Shown here: positions 1 to 8,906 of the stretch, in pieces | How positions within the stretch are numbered: position 1 is the first letter of the stretch | How the letters are laid out: the number at the start of each line of letters is the position of its first letter | NCBI RefSeq assembly: GCF_024643285.1 | Contig: NZ_JAMSLW010000001.1 | Coordinates: 310,001 to 374,000 of the forward strand | Source: Parapedobacter lycopersici | GTDB taxonomy: Bacteria > Bacteroidota > Bacteroidia > Sphingobacteriales > Sphingobacteriaceae | Direction of reading: 5' to 3' | DNA length: 64,000 bases | Program-made: the position numbers and the translations under genes | The notes under the pieces: generated by a model | Database searches by the model: none | Seen by the model: the letters and a program-made list of their open reading frames with translations, nothing else | What the model was told of the DNA's origin: nothing

Positions 1-1
1 T

Positions 2-142
2 CATTATTACAAGATCCATCACGCGCAGCACAACCTGCAGCGCACCCGGGCGCAGCTGCGGCTGGTTGAAGAACTGGAAAAACACGAACCGGAGCTGCGT
101 GTTATCCTCCAACGGATTGCCGATAAATACCGGAAGAATTAA
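2..142 (+). CDS. C-terminal tail of an unidentified protein (5' truncated by window edge)
   Basis: An open frame without start enters from the left edge and gives 46 residues before TAA at 140-142. The tail is charged and looks helical (ending near RIADKYRKN), with alternating Leu and charged residues suggesting an amphipathic or coiled-coil helix. It ends 14 nt before the next start codon, so the two genes are probably co-transcribed. No family can be assigned from this fragment. Confidence 0.5.
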   Translation, partial: HYYKIHHAQHNLQRTRAQLRLVEELEKHEPELRVILQRIADKYRKN

Positions 143-156
143 ATACTGACTACCAC

Positions 157-801
157 ATGAAAACACTGGTTATTCCGTTTTTGCCGAATGTTGGTTATCG
201 GTCCGACGAAAAGTCGGTTATGGATGCGTTGGCTCCGCTTACGGCGGTCACATTGGAGGAAGCGCCATGGCCACAATATCCGGATAAACCAGTAGTGCAC
301 ATGAAAGCAGGCCATACCGGAGACAGTCTGGTCCTGCAGTTCTCAGTCGAAGAAAAATACATCAAGGCCGAATACCGCAACACAAATGACCCGGTACACC
401 GGGACAGCTGTGTCGAATGTTTCATCGCATTCGATAACCGGCATTATTATAACCTCGAGTTCAATTGCATCGGTACGGCGTTTGCCGGTTACGGCAGTGC
501 GGATAAATCCACACGTAGAACGCTGCCGAAAAGCACCGTTGAACGGATCAGGACTTACGCCGTCATCAATCCGGACAAGGAAAAGCACCAGCCCGTATCA
601 TGGCGGCTGCTACTGAATATACCACTGACTGTCTTTGAGGCCAGCGGTATCAGATCCCTTTCGGAAATATCCTGTACGGGTAATTTCTATAAATGCGGGG
701 ATGGTCTGCCCGAGCCGCATTTCCTGGCATGGAGCCCGATCGCCTATCCTGAACCCAACTTCCACCGGCCCGAAAGTTTCGGAAAACTGTTCTTTTTATA
801 G
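157..801 (+). CDS. Carbohydrate-binding family 9-like protein
   Basis: A 214-residue protein without signal peptide or membrane segment. The middle (about residues 50-110, including VECFIAFDNRHYYNLEFN) has the beta-sandwich look of the CBM9-like/DOMON-like proteins common in Bacteroidota, where Trp, Tyr and Asn line a possible ligand site. Members are usually stand-alone cytoplasmic proteins without known reaction. It follows the truncated gene by 14 nt and is followed by the rpmE2 promoter region. The family assignment rests on overall resemblance; the ligand is unknown. Confidence 0.65.
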   Translation: MKTLVIPFLPNVGYRSDEKSVMDALAPLTAVTLEEAPWPQYPDKPVVHMKAGHTGDSLVLQFSVEEKYIKAEYRNTNDPVHRDSCVECFIAFDNRHYYNLEFNCIGTAFAGYGSADKSTRRTLPKSTVERIRTYAVINPDKEKHQPVSWRLLLNIPLTVFEASGIRSLSEISCTGNFYKCGDGLPEPHFLAWSPIAYPEPNFHRPESFGKLFFL

Positions 802-848
802 GATAAGCATGCCATCCGCGATGCCTGTTCCGAAAAGCCAAAATATTA

Positions 849-879
849 TTGGAATTGTCATATGGATAAATTAACTTTG
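849..879 (+). promoter_or_regulatory. Bacteroidota-type promoter of rpmE2
   Basis: TTG at 849-851 and TAACTTTG at 872-879 are separated by 20 nt, fitting TTG-N19..23-TAnnTTTG. The leader to the start at 963 is about 75 nt and contains the 10-bp palindrome GGTCATGACC (933-942), a possible site for autogenous control of a ribosomal protein; the latter is inference. Confidence 0.6.
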
Positions 880-962
880 CAGCCTCAATTAAGCATGTAT
901 AGTAATGTAGGGGTTGGCCGTCGATAAGTCGCGGTCATGACCATAAAAATAATAGTTAAGAA

Positions 963-1208
963 ATGAAAAAAGACTTGCATCCTTCAAATTACAGATTAGT
1001 GGTATTCAAAGACATGTCTAACGAATATGCCTTCATCACGCAATCGTGTATCGATACCAAAGAATCCATTACATGGGAAGATGGCAACGAATATCCGCTG
1101 GTAAAGCTGGAAATTTCGCACACTTCACATCCCTTTTACACCGGTAAGATGAAGCTGGTGGATACCGCCGGACGTATCGATAAGTTCCGCAGCCGTTACA
1201 AGAAATAA
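963..1208 (+). CDS. rpmE2: 50S ribosomal protein L31, type B
   Basis: An 81-residue protein beginning [20 protein letters not shown] and carrying SHPFYTGK and a basic end (DKFRSRYKK), which is the signature of type B L31. It lacks the paired CxxC zinc ligands of the C+ form, so it should not depend on zinc. L31 joins the large and small subunits at bridge B1b. It has its own promoter at 849-879 and a strong hairpin terminator 22 nt after the stop, so it is probably monocistronic. Confidence 0.95.
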   Translation: MKKDLHPSNYRLVVFKDMSNEYAFITQSCIDTKESITWEDGNEYPLVKLEISHTSHPFYTGKMKLVDTAGRIDKFRSRYKK

Positions 1209-1230
1209 GCAGAACGGTAAAAAATATTTA

Positions 1231-1258
1231 GTCCCGGTATTTTATCGGGACTTTTTTA
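1231..1258 (+). terminator. Rho-independent terminator of rpmE2
   Basis: GTCCCG (1231-1236) pairs with CGGGAC (1246-1251) and is followed directly by a run of T. It sits between rpmE2 and the GlmU-like gene and should isolate L31 from the downstream operon. Confidence 0.85.
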
Positions 1259-1282
1259 TTTTAGCCGTACGAATTTACGCCC

Positions 1283-2464
1283 ATGCATATCGTATTATTT
1301 GACAAGGCTGATTGGCGGCAGGCACTTTATCCGCTCACATTGACGCGCCCGGTAGCTGATTTACGTGTTGGCATACTTACCATCGCCGAAAAATGGGGAA
1401 AATGGCTAAACACTCCTTTCTCATTTCTTACGCCCACCTATTTAAGTGAAAAATACCCGTTAACCGATGATACCGGTCCATTATGGCTTATTCGGGGCAA
1501 CTGCTGTCCGGACGACCGCCTGTGCGACACCATCGCCGGACTGCGTCCCGGTGAAGGGCTGACCGATGAGGACGGGTGGATTGCAATACACACAGATACG
1601 ACTTCCCTTGCTGCTGCCGTTGCAGGCGACTATGCACCGGTACGGTATCCGCATCCGGTTACCTGTATCCGTCATCCCGAAGATATTTTTCTCCGTAACG
1701 GCGCGGCAATCCAGGCCGACTTTGACCTGCTTACCAAGGGCCGGATGTCGGCTAAGTTATCCGATAGCAACCGCTTTATTGGGGACCAGGTGTTTGCGGA
1801 ACCTGGAGCAACGGCAGAATGTGCCACCTTTAACAGTACAACTGGCCCCATTTATTTAGGTAAGAACAGTGAGGTATGGGAGGGAAGCTTGATCCGGGGT
1901 GCATTCGCACTGGGGGAGGGCGCGCAGGTGAAAATGGGAACCCGGGTCTACAGTAACGTCACCGTGGGCCCCCAATGCCGTGTGGGTGGCGAACTGAATA
2001 CCTGTGTGATCTGGGGCAGGTCTTCCAAAGGACACGATGGTTACCTCGGCAGTGCCGTAGTGGGCGAATGGTGTAATTGGGGGGCGGATACGAATAATTC
2101 CAATATGAAAAACAATTATAAACCTGTGCGTTTATATGATTATGACCGTAGGGATTATCGGAATACCGGATTACAGTTTTGCGGCACGATCATGGCCGAC
2201 CATGCGAAATGTGCCATCAATACGGCATTCAATACAGGCACGGTGGTCGGTGTTGCGGCAAGTATTTTCGGTGCGGGCATGCCACCCACTTATATTCCTG
2301 ATTTTTCATGGGGGGGGTCGGAAGGATTCACCACCTACGACCTGGATAAGATGGTTGAGACAGCCCGGCTGGTATACGAACGCCGGGATTGTACGTTCGA
2401 CGAAAAGGAACAGAAATTATTAACTGCTGTGTTTGAACTGACCCGGGAAAACCGGAAGTTTTAA
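1283..2464 (+). CDS. GlmU-like sugar nucleotidyltransferase/acyltransferase family protein
   Basis: A 393-residue protein opening MHIVLFDKADWRQALYPLTL, typical of the Bacteroidota GlmU-family proteins. The first half (to about 190) resembles a diverged nucleotidyltransferase domain; from about 190 to 350 Gly- and Val-rich repeats (GPIYLGKNSEVWEGSLI, VKMGTRVYSNVTVGPQ) mark a left-handed parallel beta-helix as in hexapeptide acyltransferases. The N-terminal signature loop of true GlmU (LAAGxGTRM) is not visible, so activity on UDP-GlcNAc cannot be assumed. It heads a tight series with tpiA, prmA and mpl. A role in sugar-nucleotide or cell-envelope metabolism is inferred. Confidence 0.75.
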   Translation: MHIVLFDKADWRQALYPLTLTRPVADLRVGILTIAEKWGKWLNTPFSFLTPTYLSEKYPLTDDTGPLWLIRGNCCPDDRLCDTIAGLRPGEGLTDEDGWIAIHTDTTSLAAAVAGDYAPVRYPHPVTCIRHPEDIFLRNGAAIQADFDLLTKGRMSAKLSDSNRFIGDQVFAEPGATAECATFNSTTGPIYLGKNSEVWEGSLIRGAFALGEGAQVKMGTRVYSNVTVGPQCRVGGELNTCVIWGRSSKGHDGYLGSAVVGEWCNWGADTNNSNMKNNYKPVRLYDYDRRDYRNTGLQFCGTIMADHAKCAINTAFNTGTVVGVAASIFGAGMPPTYIPDFSWGGSEGFTTYDLDKMVETARLVYERRDCTFDEKEQKLLTAVFELTRENRKF

Positions 2465-2500
2465 CAGCTATTAGCTATTCATTAAAAGCACCTTTTTATT

Positions 2501-3268
2501 ATGCGTAGAAAAATCGTTGCCGGGAACTGGAAAATGAACCTGGATTATCAACAGGGAATCAGCCTGTTTTCCGAGATTATCAACATGGTAAAAGACGAGG
2601 TACGGGGTGATCAGCATGTGGTCGTGTGCAGCCCGTTTATACACCTTCATGCGATTTCACAGTTGGCTAAAGGCCACCCCCGGGTATCAACCGGCGCCCA
2701 GAACTGCTATGCGGAGGCTGCCGGTGCATACACCGGCGAAATTTCAGCGGCACAGGTAACGTCAACCGGTGCTACGTATGTGATCCTGGGCCATTCGGAA
2801 CGGCGGATCTATTTCGGGGAAGACGGCTATTTATTAAGCAAGAAGGTCGACCTGGCGCTGAAAAGCGGATTGTCGCCTATTTTCTGTGTCGGCGAAACCC
2901 TGGAGGAACGCGAATCCGACCAGTATTTCGATGTCATCAGGCAACAGCTGGAAGCGGGTGTTTTCCATCTTTCCAATGAGGCCTTTAAAAATATCATATT
3001 GGCTTATGAGCCCGTATGGGCCATTGGTACAGGCCTCACTGCCTCGCCGCAGCAGGCACAGGAAGTCCACGCCTTTATCCGCAATGAGATCGCCGCGCAT
3101 TACAATCAGGAAGTGGCCGACAGTACGTCGGTGTTATATGGTGGCAGCTGCAACCCCGGGAATGCCCCCGACCTTTTTTCACAGGCGGATATCGATGGTG
3201 GACTGATTGGCGGCGCTTCGCTGAAATCCCGCGACTTTGTGGAGATTGTGAAAGTATATAATGCGTAA
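2501..3268 (+). CDS. tpiA: Triosephosphate isomerase
   Basis: A 255-residue TIM-barrel enzyme that interconverts dihydroxyacetone phosphate and glyceraldehyde 3-phosphate in the cytoplasm. GNWKMN lies at residues 8-13 with Lys11, HSER holds catalytic His98, and AYEPVWAIGTG holds the catalytic base Glu170. The phosphate-binding YGGS and GGASL motifs are present near the C-terminus. Length matches the family. It lies 36 nt after the GlmU-like gene, and its 3' end is close to the prmA start, which suggests one transcript. Confidence 0.97.
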   Translation: MRRKIVAGNWKMNLDYQQGISLFSEIINMVKDEVRGDQHVVVCSPFIHLHAISQLAKGHPRVSTGAQNCYAEAAGAYTGEISAAQVTSTGATYVILGHSERRIYFGEDGYLLSKKVDLALKSGLSPIFCVGETLEERESDQYFDVIRQQLEAGVFHLSNEAFKNIILAYEPVWAIGTGLTASPQQAQEVHAFIRNEIAAHYNQEVADSTSVLYGGSCNPGNAPDLFSQADIDGGLIGGASLKSRDFVEIVKVYNA

Positions 3269-3290
3269 TTATTCGCGGTTATTTGGAACT

Positions 3291-4133
3291 ATGAAATACA
3301 GTGAGGTGATATTCACCTGCAAAGGAGGTGCCGACTGGCACCGGGAACTGCTGGTGCAGGACCTGGCCAATATCGGCTTTGATACATTTGAAGAACGGGA
3401 AGCGGGCTTTGCCGCCTACATTGCTTCCGAACAGTTTGATGCGCCGCTGCTTGAGTCGCTTTTGATCCGGCAGCCTCCGGGATTCGAGGTAAACTATACC
3501 CGGCAGGAGATTGCACCGCAAAATTGGAATGCCGTATGGGAAAGCAATTTTGAACCGGTTGTGATCGCTGACCAGTGCTATGTACGGGCAACCTTCCATT
3601 CACCGCGGCCGGACTACCCTTACGAAATTGTCATTGACCCAAAGATGGCATTCGGCACCGGGCACCACCAAACAACTTCGTTGATGATGCGTTATATGCT
3701 CGAGACGGCGTTTGCGGGAAAAAATGTGCTGGATATGGGATGCGGTACGGGTATATTGGCTATCTTAGCCGCGAAACTTGGCGCAACGCAGGTACTGGCC
3801 ATAGACAATGATCCGGTATGTGTTGCAAGCGTAGCGGAAAATAAAAAATTGAATGACGTTGAACACATTGAAGCCCGGTGCGGAACAGCCGACCTGATTT
3901 CCGGCATGCAGTTCAACATCATATTAGCAAATATCAACCGGAACATCCTGCTGGATCAGCTAAGTAGCTATGCGCAATGCCTTGGAGTGGAAGGGGAACT
4001 GTATATCAGCGGGTTTTATGATGGCGATGACCTTCACACGCTGAAAACGGCCGCTATGGGTTACAACCTGCATTACAGTGGACATAAAGAGCAGAACGGA
4101 TGGGCAGCTGCACGATTTATTAAAATCAACTAG
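3291..4133 (+). CDS. prmA: Ribosomal protein L11 methyltransferase
   Basis: A SAM-dependent methyltransferase that trimethylates ribosomal protein L11. I place the start at 3291 (MKYSEVIFTC, 280 residues), as the family begins with this strand; an upstream ATG at 3261 overlaps tpiA and adds an unlikely leader. The N-terminal L11-binding part (1-60) is followed by FGTGHHQTT (121-129), SAM motif I LDMGCGTG (147-154) and IILANINRNIL (210-220). The gene lies between tpiA and mpl with only 2 nt before mpl. Confidence 0.93.
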   Translation: MKYSEVIFTCKGGADWHRELLVQDLANIGFDTFEEREAGFAAYIASEQFDAPLLESLLIRQPPGFEVNYTRQEIAPQNWNAVWESNFEPVVIADQCYVRATFHSPRPDYPYEIVIDPKMAFGTGHHQTTSLMMRYMLETAFAGKNVLDMGCGTGILAILAAKLGATQVLAIDNDPVCVASVAENKKLNDVEHIEARCGTADLISGMQFNIILANINRNILLDQLSSYAQCLGVEGELYISGFYDGDDLHTLKTAAMGYNLHYSGHKEQNGWAAARFIKIN

Positions 4134-4135
4134 CT

Positions 4136-5512
4136 ATGCGAGTACACTTTATTGCCATTGGGGGCAGTATCATGCATAACCTTGCCATCGCACTGGCTCA
4201 AAAAGGGTTCATCGTCAGTGGATCCGACGACCATATCTATGAACCGTCGCGGACCAACCTCGCCCGTGAGGGCCTGCTTCCCAAACCGGGCTGGTATCCC
4301 GAACACATCACGCCCGATATCGATGCGGTGGTTATCGGTATGCATGCTAAGGCAGACAACCCTGAATTACTGAAAGCACAGGAAATCGGGATCAAAATCT
4401 ATTCATACCCCGAGTTTATTTACGAACAGACCAGGGAAAAAGTACGGGTAGTTATCGGCGGAAGTCATGGCAAAACGACTATTACCAGCATCATCATGCA
4501 CGTACTGAAGTCCATTGGCCGCGATTTTGATTACCTGGTCGGTGCGAAACTGGATGAATTCCAGTACATGGTCCGCCTGACCAAGGATGCACCCATTGCC
4601 ATTATTGAGGGCGATGAATACCTGGCGTCACCCATTGACCAACGCCCCAAGTTCCACTTGTATAAACCCAATATTGCATTAATCAGCGGCATTGCGTGGG
4701 ACCATGTAAATGCCTTTCCGACGTTTGAAAAATATGTGGATCAATTTCGGCTTTTTATCAAACACATCGAGCCCAAGGGCACGCTGGTCTATAATAAAGA
4801 GGATAAGAAACTGCAGGAAATTGTGCTTGAGGATCAATCCAAGATCAATAAGCATGGTTACCGCACGCCGGAGTACACCATCAATAAAGGCGTCACTTAT
4901 ATCCATACGGCCGCAGGCGACATCCCGCTTCAGGTGTTTGGCCGGCATAACCTGTCCAACATTGCGGCGGCCTTCACGGTATGTGACTGGCTGGGGGTAA
5001 GCCGGGAGGCATTTTACAATGCCATCCGGAATTTCCGCGGTGCTTCCAGGCGACTGGAATATGTCGCCAGTGACGACGATAGTGTGGTCTATCAGGATTT
5101 TGCCCATACACCGTCCAAATTAAAGGCGAGCATCCATGCGCTGAAAGAACAGTTTCCCAATAAGGAACTTGTCGCAATCGTCGAACTGCATACCTACAGC
5201 AGCTTAAGCGAAGCATACCTGAGTGAATATAAAGATACCATGCAGGAGGCGGAGTATCCCGCGGTATTTATTAATCAGGAAGCACTCAAACAGAAAAATG
5301 CGGAGGCCATTACCACCGATACCCTGAAAAAGGCATTTAACCAACCTGATTTGATTTACTTCAATAACATCACCAGTATCGGGGAATACCTCAGCCAGAT
5401 GGACCCGGAAGGGAAGAACCTGCTGTTGATGAGTTCGGGAAATTACGGTGGTGTAAATCTCGTTAACTACGCCGATAAGTTTTTGGTAAAACCGGCTAAA
5501 GGTCAGGCGTAA
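4136..5512 (+). CDS. mpl: UDP-N-acetylmuramate:L-Ala-gamma-D-Glu-meso-Dap ligase (murein peptide ligase)
   Basis: A 458-residue Mur-ligase family protein that attaches the recycled tripeptide to UDP-MurNAc. The N-terminal Rossmann part begins MRVHFIAIGGSIMHNLA, where MurC also carries such a loop; the ATP loop GSHGKTT is at 109-115. The motif set (EGDEYLASPID, HNLSNIAAA, DFAHTP) agrees with Mpl rather than MurC. It starts 2 nt after prmA and closes the operon; a 14-bp hairpin begins just after its stop. The glutamate racemase and MurF-Alr genes elsewhere in the window act in the same precursor pathway. Confidence 0.93.
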   Translation: MRVHFIAIGGSIMHNLAIALAQKGFIVSGSDDHIYEPSRTNLAREGLLPKPGWYPEHITPDIDAVVIGMHAKADNPELLKAQEIGIKIYSYPEFIYEQTREKVRVVIGGSHGKTTITSIIMHVLKSIGRDFDYLVGAKLDEFQYMVRLTKDAPIAIIEGDEYLASPIDQRPKFHLYKPNIALISGIAWDHVNAFPTFEKYVDQFRLFIKHIEPKGTLVYNKEDKKLQEIVLEDQSKINKHGYRTPEYTINKGVTYIHTAAGDIPLQVFGRHNLSNIAAAFTVCDWLGVSREAFYNAIRNFRGASRRLEYVASDDDSVVYQDFAHTPSKLKASIHALKEQFPNKELVAIVELHTYSSLSEAYLSEYKDTMQEAEYPAVFINQEALKQKNAEAITTDTLKKAFNQPDLIYFNNITSIGEYLSQMDPEGKNLLLMSSGNYGGVNLVNYADKFLVKPAKGQA

Positions 5513-5513
5513 A

Positions 5514-5551
5514 CACATCCGCCATGCCAGTTAACCAGCATAGCGGATGTG
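5514..5551 (+). terminator. Hairpin after mpl
   Basis: Arms 5514-5527 and 5538-5551 pair over 14 positions with one C-A mismatch; the 10-nt loop is followed by ATTTTG. The T run is short, so it may work as a terminator or as a 3'-end stabiliser. The remaining stretch to 5673 shows nothing else I recognise. Confidence 0.6.
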
Positions 5552-5673
5552 ATTTTGTCATGTCATTCTGAACATTGGGGTCTGAAAGCCGGATATGATG
5601 GTATAGGTGACCTCAGCTTTCTCGTATGGGGTTTCGTGGACCTGCGTAAACAGTCTTTCAAATACGGAGACGT

Positions 5674-5865
5674 TTACGCGTAATCGTCGTCGTCGTCAAA
5701 GTCGTCAAAATCATCCATTGAATCGAACTCATCCAATTCAAAGTCATCTCCCTCTTCTAAAAAACCGTCTGTGTCGTCATCGTCATCAGGCCCCTTGTCC
5801 AAAACGGCTAACACCTCATCCTCCAAAATTGCTAATTCATTGTCTTGCATCCTTAGCGTTTTCAT
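5674..5865 (-). CDS. Very acidic 63-residue protein of unknown function
   Basis: A 63-residue reading frame with 22 Asp and 7 Glu and only three basic residues. A short conventional N-terminus (MKTLRMQDNELAILEDEVL) that could form a helix is followed by Asp runs separated by Phe at regular places (DDFDDFDDDDD). No signal peptide or membrane segment. It lies 109 nt downstream of scpB on the same strand, separated by an A/T tract, so it may have its own promoter. The overlapping plus-strand frame is an Arg/Pro/His-rich shadow. A role as an acidic chaperone, ion binder or nucleic-acid mimic is only speculation. Confidence 0.65.
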   Translation of the reverse strand: MKTLRMQDNELAILEDEVLAVLDKGPDDDDDTDGFLEEGDDFELDEFDSMDDFDDFDDDDDYA

Positions 5866-5974
5866 AATTATGTTTTATTGTATACTGTTTTTTAACAAGG
5901 ATAAAAATAACAAGTTTTTAACTTCCTGTCACTTTTTTTAAAAAAAAATGGATGTGAAGATAAATAACTGATTG

Positions 5975-6556
5975 CTAGTTTGTTGATTCTCCTATAGTGT
6001 TGCTTTCCGCTACAATTTCCTTTAATTTCGGAAGATCCGCCACGCTGTTCAGGCCGAAATGATCCATAAAAAGACTGCTGGTGCCGTAAAGAATCGGCCG
6101 GCCGACGCTTTCGGATTTGCCGGCGATAACGATCAGTTCCTTTTCCAGCAGGCGCTGAACCGAATAATCGCAGTTAACGCCACGGATCTGTTCAATTTCC
6201 AGTTTCGTGATCGGCTGGCGGTAAGCGATGATGGCCAATGTTTCCAATGCGGCCTGACTGAGCTTCTTTTTGGCCCGGTGTGCCTGCAGCTGGTTGATCG
6301 TCCCGTAAAACCGGGGTTTGGTCAGGAACTGGTAAGCGCTATTTACCATCCGGAGCTCCATCACCCGGTCCTCCTGTTGATAGCGGCGTTCAATTTCACT
6401 GAGAACGGAGTGGATCTCCTGCTCGTCAAGGGGCTTTTCAATAACGGTTTCCATGACCTGCCTGATCTCCGCAGGGGTAATCCCGTATTCCGATGCATAG
6501 ATCAGGGCCTCTATTTCGCAGATCAGCTTTTCCAATTTTTTATCGAATGAACTCAA
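5975..6556 (-). CDS. scpB: Segregation and condensation protein B
   Basis: A 193-residue winged-helix protein that dimerises and binds ScpA in the SMC condensin complex. The motif LSQAALETLAIIAYRQPITKLEIEQIRGV is diagnostic in composition (ALETLAIIAYRQP). The frame has no ATG until residue 35; the full domain requires a TTG start at 6554-6556, which overlaps the TGA stop of mqnC as TTGA. This implies translational coupling to mqnC. ScpA is not in the window. Confidence 0.93.
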   Translation of the reverse strand: MSSFDKKLEKLICEIEALIYASEYGITPAEIRQVMETVIEKPLDEQEIHSVLSEIERRYQQEDRVMELRMVNSAYQFLTKPRFYGTINQLQAHRAKKKLSQAALETLAIIAYRQPITKLEIEQIRGVNCDYSVQRLLEKELIVIAGKSESVGRPILYGTSSLFMDHFGLNSVADLPKLKEIVAESNTIGESTN

Positions 6557-7677
6557 TAATCAATCACCTGTTCTTCCATTACTGCCGGTAATTCCCGGAA
6601 TTCATATTTCTGTGTCCGGAGCTGTGGCTCGAAGCCGGCCTCCCGGATGGCCTGCTGAATGGAGGCAGACGTAAACCGGTGCGGTGCGCCGGCAGCGGAT
6701 ACCACATTCTCCTCAATCATGATCGATCCAAAGTCATTTGCCCCCGCGTGCAGGCAGAGCTGTGCAACGCGTTTTCCGACAGTCAGCCACGAGGCCTGGA
6801 TGTTTTTTATATTGGGCAACATGATACGGCTAAGGGCAATCATGCGGATATACTCCTCGCCGGTCACATCGTTGGTGATGCCGCGCAGGCGCTTAAGTAA
6901 TGTGCCATCGTCCTGGAAAGGCCAGGGAATGAATGCGATAAATCCGTGCGCATCCCGGGGGCGTTCTTCCTGCACCTCCCGGACCCAGACCATGTGTTCA
7001 AAACGCTCGGCTATTGTTTCCACATGGCCAAACATCATCGTCGCGGAAGTCGGAAGGTTGATCTGGTGGGCTGCCCGCATGACATCCAGCCATTCCCGTC
7101 CGCCGCATTTTCCTTTGGAGATCAGCCGCCTGACGCGATCGTTAAGGATCTCGGCACCGGCTCCCGGAAGGGAATCGAGCCCCGCGTCCTGGAGTGCCTT
7201 CAGTACATCAATGTGACTCATCTGCTCCAGTTTGGCCACGTGTGCAATCTCGGGCGGGCCCAGGGAATGCAGTTTAAGTGTGGGGTACAGTTCTTTTAGC
7301 TGCCTGAACAGGGTGGTGTAAAATTCCAGCCCCAGGTCAGGATGGTGGCCGCCCTGCAGCAGCAGCTGGTCGCCCCCGTACCGGAACGTTTCCTCGATTT
7401 TCTGTTTATACGTTTCGATGTCGGTAATGTAGCTGTCGGCATGGCCCGGTCTACGGAAAAAATTGCAGAATTTGCAGTTGGCAATGCATACGTTGGTGGT
7501 ATTCACATTACGGTCGATCTGCCAGGTCACTTTGCCGTGGGGCACCTGGATTTTCCGCAGTTCATTGGCTACGTAGGTCAAATCCGCCGTTGCTGCATTT
7601 TTATACAGGTAAACGCCTTCGTCGACCGAAAGAAAGTCAAATTGAAGCGCGCGTTGAAGCAGTTGTTCTGTATTCAT
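6553..7677 (-). CDS. mqnC: Cyclic dehypoxanthinyl futalosine synthase (menaquinone synthesis)
   Basis: A 374-residue radical SAM enzyme of the futalosine menaquinone pathway that cyclises dehypoxanthine futalosine. The cluster ligands are Cys64, Cys68 and Cys71 in CIANCKFC. LLQGGHHPDLGLEFY, DSLPGAGAEIL and GANDFGSIMIEENVVSAAG place it with MqnC rather than MqnE. The start MNTEQLLQRAL at 7677 is chosen over an ATG six codons upstream, since a TATCTTTG promoter element lies at 7685-7692. The gene overlaps scpB by 4 nt. The other mqn genes are outside the window. Confidence 0.93.
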   Translation of the reverse strand: MNTEQLLQRALQFDFLSVDEGVYLYKNAATADLTYVANELRKIQVPHGKVTWQIDRNVNTTNVCIANCKFCNFFRRPGHADSYITDIETYKQKIEETFRYGGDQLLLQGGHHPDLGLEFYTTLFRQLKELYPTLKLHSLGPPEIAHVAKLEQMSHIDVLKALQDAGLDSLPGAGAEILNDRVRRLISKGKCGGREWLDVMRAAHQINLPTSATMMFGHVETIAERFEHMVWVREVQEERPRDAHGFIAFIPWPFQDDGTLLKRLRGITNDVTGEEYIRMIALSRIMLPNIKNIQASWLTVGKRVAQLCLHAGANDFGSIMIEENVVSAAGAPHRFTSASIQQAIREAGFEPQLRTQKYEFRELPAVMEEQVIDY

Positions 7678-7684
7678 CGTTATG

Positions 7685-7692
7685 CAAAGATA
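7685..7692 (-). promoter_or_regulatory. -7 element of mqnC-scpB
   Basis: On the minus strand TATCTTTG matches TAnnTTTG exactly and lies 8 nt before the mqnC start. No clear TTG was found at the expected distance upstream. If used, the transcript would have almost no leader. Confidence 0.4.
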
Positions 7693-7742
7693 CACCAGAT
7701 AAAATAAACGTCATAGGCTTTTCTTGCCGCCACTGACGATGC

Positions 7743-8906
7743 CTAACCCCCGGCCGGGATCAATTTCAGTAAAAGGCCCGGCCCTTCAGTAAGTACATAT
7801 ATATAGCCGTCGGGCGACTGGGCCACCTGGCGCACGCGACCGATATCCTGTAACAGCTTTTCCTCGTGCCGGTATATTCCGCCGGTTACCGTTATCCGCG
7901 CCACATGCATGCCGGCCAGCGCGCCGCTGAACAGGCTGTTTTCCCATCCCGGGTATCGGTCGCCGGTGTAGAAAAGCAGACCACAGGTAGCAATGGAGGG
8001 TACCCAATATTGAATAGGCTGCTCCATGCCTTCCTTTTCGGTAAGGTCCGAAATGATGGCCCCGTCGTAATCAATGCCGTAGGTGATCACCGGCCAGCCG
8101 TAATTACGGCCTTTTGCAATGATATTGAGCTCGTCGCCGCCACGTGGACCGTGTTCGGTGGCATAGATCACATTATTTGCGCGGTCATAGGCCATGCCCT
8201 GCACATTGCGGTGCCCGTATGACCAGATGCTGGGCCGGGCATTGGGCGTGTCACCAAATGGATTGTCGGCCGGAATGTTGCCATCATCGTGCAGCCGATG
8301 TATCTTGCCCATATCATTGGAAAGATCCTGGGCATTTTCCTTTGTGCCCCGCTCGCCGGTGCTGAAATAAAGGTAGCCGTCGTCGTCAAATACAATCCGG
8401 CTACCAAAATGTACACGTGAGTCGGTGACGGGACCGGTTTGGTACAGTTCCTCCAATTGGTCGACCCGGTTATCTGTTAACCGGAAGCGGACCAACGTGG
8501 TACTTCCGCCGCCATTTGCAGGTTTAGCATATGTAGCATAAATCCAGCCGTTGTTTTCATAGTCAGGATGCACCTGAATATCCAGCAGGCCGCTCTGCCC
8601 GTTCCGGTAAGTTTCCGGAAATCCCGTTAGCTTTTCCCCGCTGTAGCGGTCGCCTTCGAAAACCAGGATTTCGCCGTTCCGTTCCGTGACCAACAGCCGC
8701 CCATCAGGCAGCCAGGTCATCCCCCAGGGGTTTTCCATCCCCGTGTGCAGGGTGTCAATGGAAAACCGGACTTTTTCCGAAACGATAACCGATGCGGTAT
8801 GGCCCGCGGAAGCCTGTTCTCCGTCCGTTCCGCCACCACCGCAAGCGGCAAACAAAGTAAGTGCGGCTAATATACCGGCCTGTACCGGCAGCTGTCCTGT
8901 TCTCAT
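7743..8906 (-). CDS. PQQ-dependent sugar dehydrogenase, lipoprotein
   Basis: A 387-residue protein with a lipoprotein signal (lipobox FAAC, Cys22), so it should sit in the envelope facing the periplasm. The rest is a six-bladed propeller of the soluble glucose dehydrogenase/aldose dehydrogenase (YliI) family: PWGMTWLPDGRLLVTERNG opens blade one, followed by SGLLDIQVHPDYENNGWIY, HFGSRIVFDDDGYLY, WSYGHRNVQGMAYD and EHGPRGGDELN. The family oxidises aldoses with PQQ and calcium. No PQQ synthesis genes are nearby, so cofactor may come from elsewhere. It is the last gene of the minus-strand group and has its own intergenic region on both sides. Confidence 0.88.
   Translation of the reverse strand: MRTGQLPVQAGILAALTLFAACGGGGTDGEQASAGHTASVIVSEKVRFSIDTLHTGMENPWGMTWLPDGRLLVTERNGEILVFEGDRYSGEKLTGFPETYRNGQSGLLDIQVHPDYENNGWIYATYAKPANGGGSTTLVRFRLTDNRVDQLEELYQTGPVTDSRVHFGSRIVFDDDGYLYFSTGERGTKENAQDLSNDMGKIHRLHDDGNIPADNPFGDTPNARPSIWSYGHRNVQGMAYDRANNVIYATEHGPRGGDELNIIAKGRNYGWPVITYGIDYDGAIISDLTEKEGMEQPIQYWVPSIATCGLLFYTGDRYPGWENSLFSGALAGMHVARITVTGGIYRHEEKLLQDIGRVRQVAQSPDGYIYVLTEGPGLLLKLIPAGG

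Noticed and set aside
5607-5867. Plus-strand 86-codon frame opposite the acidic protein
   Set aside because: Its composition (Arg, His, Pro runs) is simply the antisense of Asp codons; the minus frame has a more protein-like N-terminus.
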